Assembly: GCF_018812025.1 (NCBI RefSeq)
Contig: NC_063062.1
Location: 36,101,228 to 36,165,227, forward strand
Origin: Megalobrama amblycephala
Taxonomy: Eukaryota > Chordata > Actinopteri > Cypriniformes > Xenocyprididae
DNA: 64,000 bases
Direction of reading: 5' to 3'
Position numbers and translations under genes: made by a program. The notes under the pieces were generated by a model. That model did not search any database. It saw nothing but the letters and a program-made list of their open reading frames with translations, and was not told the origin of the DNA. Positions 22,700 through 31,339 of the stretch are shown here, piece after piece (the first letter of the stretch is position 1; each line of letters begins with the position of its first letter).

Positions 22700-23850
22700 C
22701 TACCGACTAGTGGATGCGAGTACACGTGAAGATACCGGCTCTACACGTAGGCTATAAAACCTAGCGAACGTGTTGGGTGTCGTCCCAGCCCGCAGCTCTA
22801 CAAATATCTGTCAGCGAGGCGCCATGAGCCAGCGCCCAGGAAGAGGCCACCCCTCTGGTGGAGTGGGCTCTCAACCCGAGCGGGCAAGGCACGCCCTGGG
22901 AATCATACGCCAAGGCGATGGCATCCACTATCCAGTGGGCCATCCTCTGCTTGGAGACAGCCTTTCCCTTCTGCTGGCCTCCGTAACAGATGAAGAGCTG
23001 ATCTGAGGTCCTGAAGCTTCGCGTTCTATCCACGTAAACGCGCAGAGCGCGGACGGGACAGAGCAAAGCTAGGGCTGGGTCTGCCTCCTCCGAGGGCAGC
23101 GCTTGCAGGTTCACTACCTGATCTCTGAAGGGAGTGGTAGGAACCTTGGGCACGTATCCAGGCCGGGGTCTCAGGATGACGTGAGAATCACCGGGCCCGA
23201 ATTCTAGGCACGTTTCGTCGACCGAAAATGCATGCAGATCCCCTACCCTCTTCAGGGAAGCCAATGCAACCAGAAGAACCGTCTTAAGAGACAATAGTTT
23301 CAGGTCGACTGATTGCAAAGGCTCAAAGGGATGACCCCGGAGAGCTGTGAGAACCAGGGTCAAATCCCAAGAGGGTACGGAGGAAGGGCGAGGAGGATTG
23401 AGTCTCCTGGCCCCCCTCAGGAATCTGACGATCAGATCGTGTCTCCCCAGGGACTTACCCTCAACTGCATGGTGATGTGCGGCAATAGCGGCAACATACA
23501 CCTTGAGGGTGGAGGGAGACAGCCTTCGCTCCAACCCAACTTGCAGAAAGGAAAGCACGGATCCGACCGAACATGATCGGGGGTCCTCTTGGCGAGAGGC
23601 GCACCATTCGACGAACAGGTTCCACTTCAACGCATAGAGATTCCTAGTGGAAGGAGCTCTAGCGGAAGTGATGGTGTCTACAACCGCTTGCGGGAGATCA
23701 CTCAGAACCTCTGCATCCCGTCCAGGGACCACACGTGGAGGTTCCACAGATCGGGACGCGGGTGCCACAGGGTGCCCCGTCTCTGAGTCAGGGGGTCCTA
23801 CCTCAGAGGAATCGGCCAGGGAGATGCTGTCGCGAGGAGAATGAGGTCTG
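22700..23850 (-). pseudogene. DIRS 1 tyrosine recombinase, frameshifted before the nucleophile
   Basis: The minus-strand protein carries the N-terminal core-binding part (LSPSTLKVYVAAIAAHH, about 23500), the Arg-I region (ASLKRVGDL, about 23260) and the HSTRGVASSWAL box (His-x-x-Arg, about 22850). An extra base at 22783, absent from DIRS 2, throws the frame into a stop (22761). The catalytic block NTFARFYSLRV (Tyr) is found in the next frame, running to a stop at 22700-22702. The enzyme would integrate circular DNA without target duplication. This frame continues upstream over the RT-RNase H region, described separately. Confidence 0.85.
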
Positions 23851-25583
23851 AGAACCAGGTCCGAGTGGGCCAGTACGGAGCCACTAACAGAACCTGCTCC
23901 CCGTCCTCCCTGACCTTGCACATGAGTTGTGCGAGAAGGCTCACTGGGGGAGACGCATGTTTGCGCAGACCCGGGGGCCAGCTGTGTGCCAGGGCATCCG
24001 TGCCGAGCGTGCCGCCGGACAGGGAATAAAACCACTGGCAGAGGGCAGCTTCCGGGGAGGCAAACAGGACTACCTGGGCCTCGCCGAAACGCTGCCAAAT
24101 CAGCTGGACCGCCTGGGGGTGGAGCCGCCACTCGCCCGCAAGTAGATGCTGCCGTGACAGCTCGTCGGCTGCACGGTTGAGCACACCTGAGACACGAGTG
24201 GCCCGAAGGGACCTCAGAACCTTCTGACTCCACAACAAGAGATGGCGGGCGAGTTGCGACATGCGACGGAAGCGTAGACCACCTTGACGGTCGATGTACG
24301 CAACGGCCGCAGTGCTGTGTGAGCGGACTAGAACGTGCTTGCCTGACAACAGCTTCTTGAAGCGGGCCAGCGCAAGACGAACCGCTAGCAACTCGAGGCA
24401 ATTGATATGCCAATGCAGCTGAGGCCCCGTCCAAAGACCTGTCACTGCCTGCCCGTTGTACGTGGCCCCCTATCCCGTGGCAGAGGCATCTGTGGAGACC
24501 ACAGCGTGCCTGGACACTCGTTCGAGGGGTACTCCGGCCCGCAGGAACGAAGGGTCCGACCACCGGACAAGGGTGCGACGGCAGCTCGGTGTCACGGGGA
24601 CACAGAGCGTGCCGCACTGCCACGCCCATCTCGGGACCCGGCCGCGGAGCCAGTGTTGAAGCGGTCTCATATGAAGCAATCCGAGCAGCGTTACCGCGGC
24701 TGCAGATGCCATATGCCCCAGGAGCCTCTGAAAATCTTTCAGTGGAGCCGCTGTCCTGCGCTTGAGCGAGCTCAGGCAGTTCAACACCAACTGGACGCGC
24801 GCCTCGGTGAGACGCGCAGTCCGTGCGACCGAGTCTAGCTCGAGACCGAGACAAGAGATCCTCTGCCCGGGGGCGAGTTTGCTCTTGTCCCAGTTGACCT
24901 GAAGACCCAACCGGCTGGGAGCTACAACCATGTCGGGTAGGACTTTGTACTGACATGCCCGACCCTCGAACGCAGACCGACCTAGGAAGGGTCTGTGTCG
25001 AGGCAGAATCGAGGCATGAAAGCACGCGTCCTTCAGGTCCATTGCTGCAAACCAATCCTGGGGACGGTCCAGGATTGGCCGTAGCCCACCGCCCTTTCTC
25101 GGTACAATGAAGCAGGGGCTGTAGAACCCCGACTTCATATCGGCTGGAGGGACCGGCTCGATTGTATCCTTCGCCAGGAGGACAACAATCTCCGCCCGGA
25201 GAACAGGTGCATTGTCCAACGACACCTGAGTGAAGTGGACAGCCCTGAAGACCGGGGGACGCCGGGCGAACTGAATCGCATAGCCGAGTCTGATAGTACG
25301 AATGAGCCAACTGGACAGGCTGGGGAGCGTGATCCACGCTCCCAGACACTGAGCCAGCGGGACCAAAGGCACCACAGACGCACCGGGGGTGGGGCAGCAA
25401 GGCAGAGAGGGACCCGACCCGGACGGCTTGGGGGCGGCCCGGAGTGGGGTCGGACTCTGCGAGGCAGCAGTGTGCATGGGAGACAGCGCACGGGGCACGG
25501 TCTGCACCAACACACTGCCACCTGCTGGCGAATGGGGAGGGAGCTGTCAGCGGCGAGGCGGAGCCTGGCACACTGGCAGACAC
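22761..25583 (-). CDS. 940-codon open frame: recombinase plus long overlap with RT-RNase H
   Basis: An uninterrupted minus-strand frame. The last 320-350 codons are the recombinase. The first 580 or so codons lie in the -1 frame relative to the RT-RNase H reading frame and give a Ser/Arg/Pro/Gly-rich peptide with no domain I recognise. The corresponding -1 frame in DIRS 2 is also open in blocks (32971-33435, 33706-34341, 34406-34693) and encodes a visibly related peptide (for example QPVGSSGQLG and SEAPGAYG in both). Overlap of the recombinase and RT frames is known for DIRS elements. High G/C content also favours chance open frames, so protein production from the overlap is uncertain. Confidence 0.45.
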   Translation of the reverse strand: MSASVPGSASPLTAPSPFASRWQCVGADRAPCAVSHAHCCLAESDPTPGRPQAVRVGSLSALLPHPRCVCGAFGPAGSVSGSVDHAPQPVQLAHSYYQTRLCDSVRPASPGLQGCPLHSGVVGQCTCSPGGDCCPPGEGYNRAGPSSRYEVGVLQPLLHCTEKGRWATANPGPSPGLVCSNGPEGRVLSCLDSASTQTLPRSVCVRGSGMSVQSPTRHGCSSQPVGSSGQLGQEQTRPRAEDLLSRSRARLGRTDCASHRGARPVGVELPELAQAQDSGSTERFSEAPGAYGICSRGNAARIASYETASTLAPRPGPEMGVAVRHALCPRDTELPSHPCPVVGPFVPAGRSTPRTSVQARCGLHRCLCHGIGGHVQRAGSDRSLDGASAALAYQLPRVASGSSCAGPLQEAVVRQARSSPLTQHCGRCVHRPSRWSTLPSHVATRPPSLVVESEGSEVPSGHSCLRCAQPCSRRAVTAASTCGRVAAPPPGGPADLAAFRRGPGSPVCLPGSCPLPVVLFPVRRHARHGCPGTQLAPGSAQTCVSPSEPSRTTHVQGQGGRGAGSVSGSVLAHSDLVLRPHSPRDSISLADSSEVGPPDSETGHPVAPASRSVEPPRVVPGRDAEVLSDLPQAVVDTITSARAPSTRNLYALKWNLFVEWCASRQEDPRSCSVGSVLSFLQVGLERRLSPSTLKVYVAAIAAHHHAVEGKSLGRHDLIVRFLRGARRLNPPRPSSVPSWDLTLVLTALRGHPFEPLQSVDLKLLSLKTVLLVALASLKRVGDLHAFSVDETCLEFGPGDSHVILRPRPGYVPKVPTTPFRDQVVNLQALPSEEADPALALLCPVRALRVYVDRTRSFRTSDQLFICYGGQQKGKAVSKQRMAHWIVDAIALAYDSQGVPCPLGLRAHSTRGVASSWALAHGASLTDICRAAGWDDTQHVR
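23798..25583 (-). pseudogene. DIRS 1 reverse transcriptase-RNase H, deleted active site
   Basis: The RT begins with WLIRTIRLGYAIQFARRPP (about 25300) and SGFYSPCFIVPRKGGGLRPI (about 25110). Compared with DIRS 2, about 27 residues are missing after LRPILD. A second deletion removes everything between QYKVLP and the SRLGLQVNWDKSKL block, including the YxDD catalytic box. RNase H follows: STDASATG, then an in-frame TAG at 24470-24472, HINCLELLAVRLALARF, and RSHSTAAVAYI, where the catalytic Asp present in DIRS 2 (TDNTATVAYI) is His (24317-24319). A conserved tail with LVAPYWPTRTWF ends at 23798. It cannot make active RT. Confidence 0.85.
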
Positions 25584-25769
25584 CCCTTGTTGTGACCTGG
25601 AGTTTGAGGAAACTGCTCTTTTTGTGAAAAAGTGGGTACCGCTGGACTCCGGAGAGCCAGCGGCGGTGGACAGACAAACACAAATTCCCCCCGGCCCTCC
25701 TCCGGGGGTGGGAGAGATGGTGGAAAACTCTCCCGAAGAGCAAGATCCTTCCCCTCCAGATTGCCCGTC

Positions 25770-27327
25770 TCAGTGCCGTGTCTTGCTCTTGCGTTTACCA
25801 CCGGGCTTAGCGGAGACGGGCTGGGCACCACGCCCGCGACCGGCACCCTGCTGTCTGGCTGGTGTAGGCTGCTGCTTTGCCGTCTTAGCAGGGGCGGAGG
25901 ACGATGCAGGCGGGCGCCCTCGGCGACGAGCGGGCTGAGGCTGAGCCACGGGCGGCTGGGTGGAGGCAGCAGCGGACCGCCGTGGCATGACGTGACTGAT
26001 AGCCTCAGCCTGCTTCTGTGCAGCGGAGAACTGTTGGGCGAAGCTCTCCACCGCGTCGCCGAATAGGCCGACCGGGGACACGGGGGAATTTAGGAACCGC
26101 TGCTTGTCGGCATCCCGCATGTCCGCGAGGGTCAGCCAGAGGTGGCGCTGCTGGACTACCAAGGTAGACATCGCGTGACCAACAGCGCGTGCTGTCACCT
26201 TCGTTGCCCGGAGGGCAAGGTCAGTGGCAGCGCGCAGCTCCCCCAGCAGCTGTTGGTCAGGACCTTCCTGGGGCATCTCCGACAGCGCCTTTGCTTGGTG
26301 AACCTGCAAGAGGGCCATCGCGTGCAGGGCGGAGGCAGCCTGCCCACAGGAACTGTAAGCTTTCTCAGTCAGACCGGCTGAGAACTTACAGGCCCGGGAC
26401 GGGAGACGCGGCTCACCACGCCAGCCGGTGGCTGTTGGACACAACTGCATCGCAACAGACCGCTCGACTGGCGGGATCCTCGCGTACCCCCTGGCTACCC
26501 CGCCGTCCAGGGAGGTGAAGGCGGACGGGGGGCCAGGCCTGGTACGGGCACTATACGGTGTCTGCCAAGACCTGGTCACCTCATCATGCACCTCCGGGAA
26601 GAAAGGCATTGGGGCGGGACGCTGGGGCTGCCCAGCGCGACCCCCCCCAAGTACCAATCATCCAGCCGAGATGGGCCGGGACAGGGTGGAGGGTTCCACT
26701 CGAGCCCGACGCACAAGGCTGCCCGAGAGAGCACAGCCGAGAGTTCGGGATCCGACTCGGCCACCGCTACCGTCCCGGAGGGCGGCAGCGCGTCCGGATC
26801 TTCCTCCCCGAATTCTCAAACTCGCCTTCCGACGCAGCGACCGACATCTGATCCTCCGCCGGCGCACCGAAGGTAACGGCTGGACAGTCCGAAGAGGGCC
26901 CAGCGGAAACCAACGGGCGAAAGATGGGTTGCGGTGCTGGCGAGGGGGCAGGGGCCCGAGGAGCGTTTCCGCTCGGCGGGGGAGCCCTGACCGTTATCCT
27001 CAGGCCGCCCTCCCTATACAGCGCCGTACCGTCCTTCCGGTTCCCAGGGCCGGAAAAAACGGTCGTACGCGGCATAGGAGAGGGGACTCCCGCTTCCTGA
27101 GACTTCAGGAAGGAGAGCCTCGACCTCAGCACCACGATGGTCATGTTCCCGCAATGGGAACATGAACCATCCACAAAAGCTGCCTCAGCGTGCTGAACGC
27201 CCAAACACGAGATGCAGCGATTGTGCCCATCAGCAGGGACCAGGGAACGACCGCACCCAGTAACGCACAGACGAAATGACATACTGTCAGGGTTCGTCTG
27301 TAAAGCTCTTTTAGAAGGGGAAGTCAA
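25770..27327 (-). pseudogene. DIRS 1 Gag, one frameshift
   Basis: The N-terminal frame (27327 down to 26767) has a Cys/His-rich module, CVTGCGRSLVPADGHNRC, then CLG and CSHCGN, probably zinc-binding. The true start may be the internal Met of MSFRLCVTGCG. Between about 26767 and 26657 the frame shifts. The C-terminal part (26657 to 25770) contains PFFPEVHDEVTRSWQTPYSA, ATDLALRATKVTARAVG and QQRHLWLTLADM, and ends in a basic Arg/Lys/Pro-rich tail. This is the structural protein of a DIRS element. Between it and the RT frame lies about 190 bp without an obvious domain. Confidence 0.8.
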
Positions 27328-27613
27328 CTCACTCGTGCTGAAGCACCCAGGGAGCGACGCGATGTGTCAGGTACACCACTCCCTGACACACCGAGGAACC
27401 GGCCCAAATCGCTCACACACACACTCTTTGTGTTGCTGTGAAAACAGCAGTTTTAGAGCTTATAGCTCAGCTCCTCGGACACTCGCGACCTCGCTGAACG
27501 TGCCCTCTTCACCAGCACTGAAGCTCGCTGTAACCCTCTTCTTGAGGCAATGTTTTAATTCAGAAAACAAACGAAGAAAGGAGTCTTCAAACAGGACACC
27601 AGTGAATGGCTCC

Positions 27614-27784
27614 GAAGCGAAAGACAGAGTGCGATTGCATCCGCTTCCTATTTATATACACCTGTCGGGGGCGGTGCGCATTATGCAAATATCGCACGCC
27701 AATTCCATTGGCTTGTTTTAGTTTACACGAAGATGATAGGGCTCTCTAAGCGATATCCCAATTCGTCGGTCACTACTGACGTAC
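27614..27784. repeat. DIRS 1 left inverted terminal repeat (core)
   Basis: Inverted counterpart of 21741-21911. The extension 27785-27811 ('...ccgactgaaagggaac') is specific to this end and is complemented in the ICR. Confidence 0.88.
27647..27660 (-). promoter_or_regulatory. DIRS 1 TATA box in left ITR
   Basis: Reads TGTATATAAATAGG on the minus strand, about 320 bp upstream of the gag start, with a CCAAT-type 'ccaatggaattgg' about 60 bp further out. The mirror copy in the right ITR faces the other way. Confidence 0.55.
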
Positions 27785-28020
27785 GTCGAACGTGACCGAC
27801 TGAAAGGGAACTGAATTTTCAGCATCGTTACTCCAGTCTTCAGTGTCCTTCAGATACTTCAGAAATCATTCTAATATACTGATTTGCTGCTCAATAAACA
27901 TTTATGATTATTTTCAATGTTGAAAACAGTTGTGTACTTTTTTTTTTCAGGATTCCTTGATGAATAGAAAGTTCAAAAGAACAGCATTTATCTGAAATAC
28001 AAAGCTTCTGTAGCATTATA

Positions 28021-28554
28021 CACTACCGTTCAAAAGTTTGGGGTCAGTAAGAATTTTTATTTTTATTTTTTTGAAAAGAAATGAAAGAAATGAATACTTT
28101 TATTCAGCAAGGATGCATTAAATCAATCAAAAGTGGCAGTAAAGACATTTATAATGTTACAAAAGATTAGATTTCAGATAAACACTGTTCTTTTGAACTT
28201 TCTATTCATCAAATAATCCTGAAAAAAAAAATATTGTACACAAATATTTTGTACAATTGTAAACATTAAATGTTTCTTGAGCAGCAGATCAGCATATTAG
28301 AATGATTTCTGAAGGATCATGTGACACTGAAGACTGGAGTAATGATGCTGAAAATTCAGCTTTGATCACAGGAATAAATTACTTTGTGAAATATATTCAA
28401 ATAGAAAACAGTTATTTTAAATTGTAATAATATTTCACAATATTACTGTTTTTTACTGTATTTTTAAATAAATAAATGTAGCCTTGGTGAGCAGACGAAA
28501 CTTCTTTTAAAAACATTAAAAATCTTAGTGGTTCCAAACTTTTGGACTGTACTG
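28021..28554 (+). repeat. Tc1-type MITE, intact copy with TA flanks
   Basis: Begins 'cactaccgttcaaaagtttggggtcag' and ends 'gtggttccaaacttttggactgtactg', flanked by TA at 28019-28020 and 28555-28556. Imperfect terminal inverted repeats. A very common non-autonomous fish element with no coding potential. Confidence 0.82.
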
Positions 28555-28773
28555 TATATGTCAGCATTTTTTCAAAACAGCTGAAAGTTAAAGTAAATTC
28601 GGAGGCTACTTGATGATACATGTAGTGACATAGAATAGAATATAATAGATATAGAATATAATAGTCTACAATAAGACATTAAGGCGAAAAGGAAAACGTC
28701 AGACAAAATATAAGAAAAGTTTAGGCTACCTTTTGAAAACATCGCGACAGAGTTGATGAGCAGTCATCAAAAA

Positions 28774-29016
28774 TCACGTTTCAAAATCCTTTAAGCTCTT
28801 CAGATTTGACTGGCTGACACAGATGCATTTCACCAAACATGTCCGGCACGATTTGCACACGGTTTCATGTCCCATAAGTACCAATTTTCTTCTTCTTTTA
28901 GAAGTCTGACCAGTTTCTATAATTTGCAGACATGTTGCTCCATTGTGTTTGATGTTGCTCTGATCTGTTCTGAGGTGGGTTGTGCAATTTAAGTCAACTA
29001 TGCTTCCTGTCTTCAT
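28774..29016 (-). CDS. Unrecognised Cys-rich 80-codon frame (left copy)
   Basis: A short minus-strand frame, ATG to stop, with ETVCKSCRTCLVKCICVSQS near its C-terminus (five Cys in 14 residues). No signal peptide, and no family recognised. The duplicate at 37917-38159 keeps the frame with two substitutions. That is expected from the low overall divergence, so it is weak evidence for coding. No promoter or splice signals assigned. Could be a remnant exon or chance. Confidence 0.2.
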   Translation of the reverse strand: MKTGSIVDLNCTTHLRTDQSNIKHNGATCLQIIETGQTSKRRRKLVLMGHETVCKSCRTCLVKCICVSQSNLKSLKDFET

Positions 29017-29845
29017 CTAACCTACATAAGAGTTTGCTGATTTGAACTTTAATTATTAAGTGTCTTAAGTTTTTTATGTTCTTAAGTTATGCATTTTTTA
29101 TGCAAAAATAAATAGGCAACCTAGCTTATAGGCCTTCTTTATTTTAATATAGGCTACGTAAAAGTGATCGTTATCCAGTATTTTCATATTGCAGTCAAAA
29201 ATAAATTGAAACCATTTACTCGGGTCTTATGGTCTCTTAGAAACATGAGAAATATGATTTTTCACTGAAGACTTTGAATGTCATAAAATGTATGTAAAAT
29301 GTCCTTTCTTGGCTTTCTTGGCTGTTACAGACATTTCATACCGAACTTTCCAGTTGAGCTGCAGTGCTAACACACCTTACACGGAAAGACAAACCACAGA
29401 AAGTAGTATGGGGGGATGGAGGGTGAGATGCTTTTATTTATGTATTTATATCGTCACCTGGTCTGTGTGACATACAGTCCTTACATAATTTACATCTATT
29501 ATTTCCACACTTGGACAATAAAACTGTTTATATTTCAAAAAGTTTAATTGTCCTTCATTCGTCATGTTTTGGTAAGATGGCATTAACTGGGGAATGAAGA
29601 CGCTATGGGGGATGTTCAGTTATAGGCGCACATATCAACGAACATCACAACACGCTTCATTTATCAGTTCAGTTTTCATTAAATAAGGACATGACACATT
29701 TGTTTTGTTACTAAGTTTGATGAATAAAGACAATTGCCTTTGTCATCTGCTCTGGCATAGATGCTGCCGTTCACTTCCTGGTTGGATCGGCAGTTTCCCA
29801 AGGGGGAGGGGCGCTTTCAAGGTTGCGCCCTCGCTGCAGACTGTA
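29017..29845. other. No recognisable gene
   Basis: Unique-looking A/T-rich sequence, equivalent to about 38160-38944 in the other copy. The 60-codon frame at 29288-29470 is not supported. Confidence 0.45.
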
Positions 29846-29851
29846 GCGCGG

Positions 29852-29874
29852 TGACGTCACGTATTTTGACGTCA
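29852..29874. promoter_or_regulatory. Pair of CRE-like palindromes TGACGTCA
   Basis: Exact TGACGTCA at 29852-29859 and 29867-29874, seven bases apart. A G/C-rich stretch precedes them, and further 'cacgt', 'acgtattgcatg' and 'tttaaaacgcatgcg' motifs repeat once about 110 bp downstream. In the right copy the first site is intact (38951-38958) and the second reads TGACGTTA. Binding by CREB/ATF-type factors is plausible from the motif alone; no adjacent gene is known. Confidence 0.4.
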
Positions 29875-30227
29875 CGTATGTTACGTATTGCATGTCTTTA
29901 AAACGCATGCGCCATAACGTGGTGACAGCGCATGCATGTCCTATATGAGTTACGCGGTATTGTCACGTGTTTTGACGTCTTGTGTGACATTCCACGTCTT
30001 TAAAACACATGCGAAAACTTGACAAGTAAAAATGTTGAAAACGACAAAGAAATAATAAAAGAAAGAGCTTTATTGGCAAGTGTGCTTGCACACACAAGGA
30101 ATTTTTCTTGGTGCTGAAGCTTCCAGTGCACATATACAATACAAATACAACAAGAACATAGTAATAAAAAACTAGAATGTACATTTCCTGAAGAAAATGT
30201 GAATGGTGCTTGCAGTGGCAAAACTCA

Positions 30228-30655
30228 GCACTCGGTTGCTATGGTGTGTCTAGGCAATTGCTATGGTGTTCTGGGTGGTTGCTAGGCGGTTGCTATGGTA
30301 ACCTGGGTGGTTGCTAGGCAGTTGCTAAGGTACTTGGGGTGGTTGCTAAGTTGTTGCTAGGTGGTTGCTAGGGTGTTCTGGGTGGTTGCTAGGCAGTTGC
30401 TATGGTAACCTGGGTGGTTGCTAGGCAGTTGCTAAGGTACTTGGAGTGGTTGGTAAGGTACTTGGGGTGGTTGCTAAGGTGTTGCTAGGCAGTTGCTATG
30501 GTGTTCTGGGTGGTTGCTGGGTGGTTGCTATGGTAACCTGGTTGGTTGTTGGGGTGTTGCTAGGCAGTTTCTAAGGTACTTGAGGTGGTCACTAAGGTGT
30601 TGTTAGTCGGTAGCTAGGGTGTTCTGGGTGGTTGCTAGGCAAAGATGGTCAAAGA
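30228..30655. repeat. Minisatellite 'ggttgctaggc' (left copy)
   Basis: Irregular tandem units of 'gggtggttgctaggcagttgctatggt' type, roughly 20-35 bp, over about 430 bp. Common in fish genomes. Shorter than the right copy because about 60 bp near its end is missing. Confidence 0.85.
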
Positions 30656-30769
30656 TGGTTACTATGGAGGTTTTATAGAGTTCTTAGCATGTTCTTAGCC
30701 CACTTTAGCACTTAGCTAATCACTATTAGCATGTAGCTATTCACTGCTAGGATATGTGTGAGTGAGAAA

Positions 30770-30910
30770 GTGGCTGTTTCTCAATTCTAAGAACGCAGAG
30801 AACGGACTTGCGTTCTCGTGGAGTCCGGTCTTGCCAGACAACCTTGAAAGAACGATCTTGGAAGGACGCGAGGACAGAGAACGCATCATTTGAGAATTGA
30901 GATGTGCTGC
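30770..30910. repeat. MITE-like repeat with 'gtttctcaatt' ends (left copy)
   Basis: 'ggctgtttctcaattctaagaacg' faces 'catttgagaattgagatgtgc', short inverted ends around a hairpin-prone 'ttgcgttctcg/ggaaggacgcgagg' centre. A related sequence lies at about 44440-44715. Confidence 0.5.
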
Positions 30911-31339
30911 GATCTTGTTGCTCAACTGACCGTCCCAGCATATTATAAGTGGCTAATGCACAATAAATACAACATAACATCACAAACAATTGTCATAACC
31001 TGTTAAAAAATTCTTTCATATTATTATAGACATTGTTTTCATATAATTTTATATCTTTTTATTTCACTGCATGTATTTATGAAAATGAGTAGCCTTTGGC
31101 TGTTATGCTTTGTCAATGTTAAGATTATTTTTTTATATGCCAAAATATGCGCTTTTGAGCGCTGAAAAGCCGTTTTTACGGCTGGTAAGAGTGAGTGCCT
31201 TCAAAGAGAGGGAGAGAGCACACGACAGGCTGCACACAATCCCTGTCTGTGTTGCGGCGGCCGTTCCCCTGCGTGCTTCAGCACGTTTAAAAGAGTAAAG
31301 TCCCTGAAAGAGCTTACACAAGTAGATTCACGTCTTTTT

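Larger units (their letters stand above)
21694..27811 (-). mobile_element. DIRS-like retrotransposon 1, structurally complete, coding-dead
   Basis: A tyrosine-recombinase retrotransposon about 6.1 kb long, read on the minus strand: left ITR, gag, RT-RNase H, tyrosine recombinase, 3' non-coding region, internal complementary region, right ITR. The borders come from the interrupted MITE. The plus-strand left junction is 'gcaaAGC/gtctcggttacg' and the right junction is 'gaaaggg-AAC/tgaattttc'. There is no target-site duplication, as expected for recombinase-mediated insertion. Base composition is distinctly G/C-rich against the A/T-rich surroundings. Each coding region is broken (see entries). 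Confidence 0.9.
21497..28018 (-). repeat. Tc1-type MITE, reversed, split by DIRS element 1
   Basis: Left part 21497-21693 and right part 27812-28018 belong to one copy of the MITE found intact at 28021-28554. It starts after TA with 'cagtacagtccaaaagtttgg'. Removing the DIRS restores 'gatgcaaagc-tgaattttcagcatc', which fits the family sequence. Its own distal end has been replaced by the next MITE copy, which entered at TA (28019-28020). Confidence 0.75.
27963..31145 (+). repeat. 3.1-kb segmental duplication, left copy
   Basis: Direct copy of 37171-40291 with scattered substitutions and a few indels. Examples: 66 bp around 28165-28230 missing from the right copy; about 50 bp near 29140-29195 missing from the right copy; about 60 bp of minisatellite missing here. 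It contains the MITE at 28021, a short Cys-rich frame, a CRE pair, a minisatellite and a 'gtttctcaatt' repeat. Its right border (31145) is the junction with truncated DIRS 2. Confidence 0.92.

Noticed and set aside
22761..25583. 940-codon frame as a host gene
   Set aside because: The C-terminal third is clearly a DIRS tyrosine recombinase and the rest overlaps DIRS RT-RNase H in another frame; it lies within a defined transposon.
22156..27721. Plus-strand frames over DIRS 1 (for example 26428-27165)
   Set aside because: Antisense shadows of the minus-strand gag and pol in G/C-rich DNA.
30228..30655. CRISPR-like array
   Set aside because: Units are irregular and have no unique spacers between constant repeats; it is a minisatellite of a kind common in fish.
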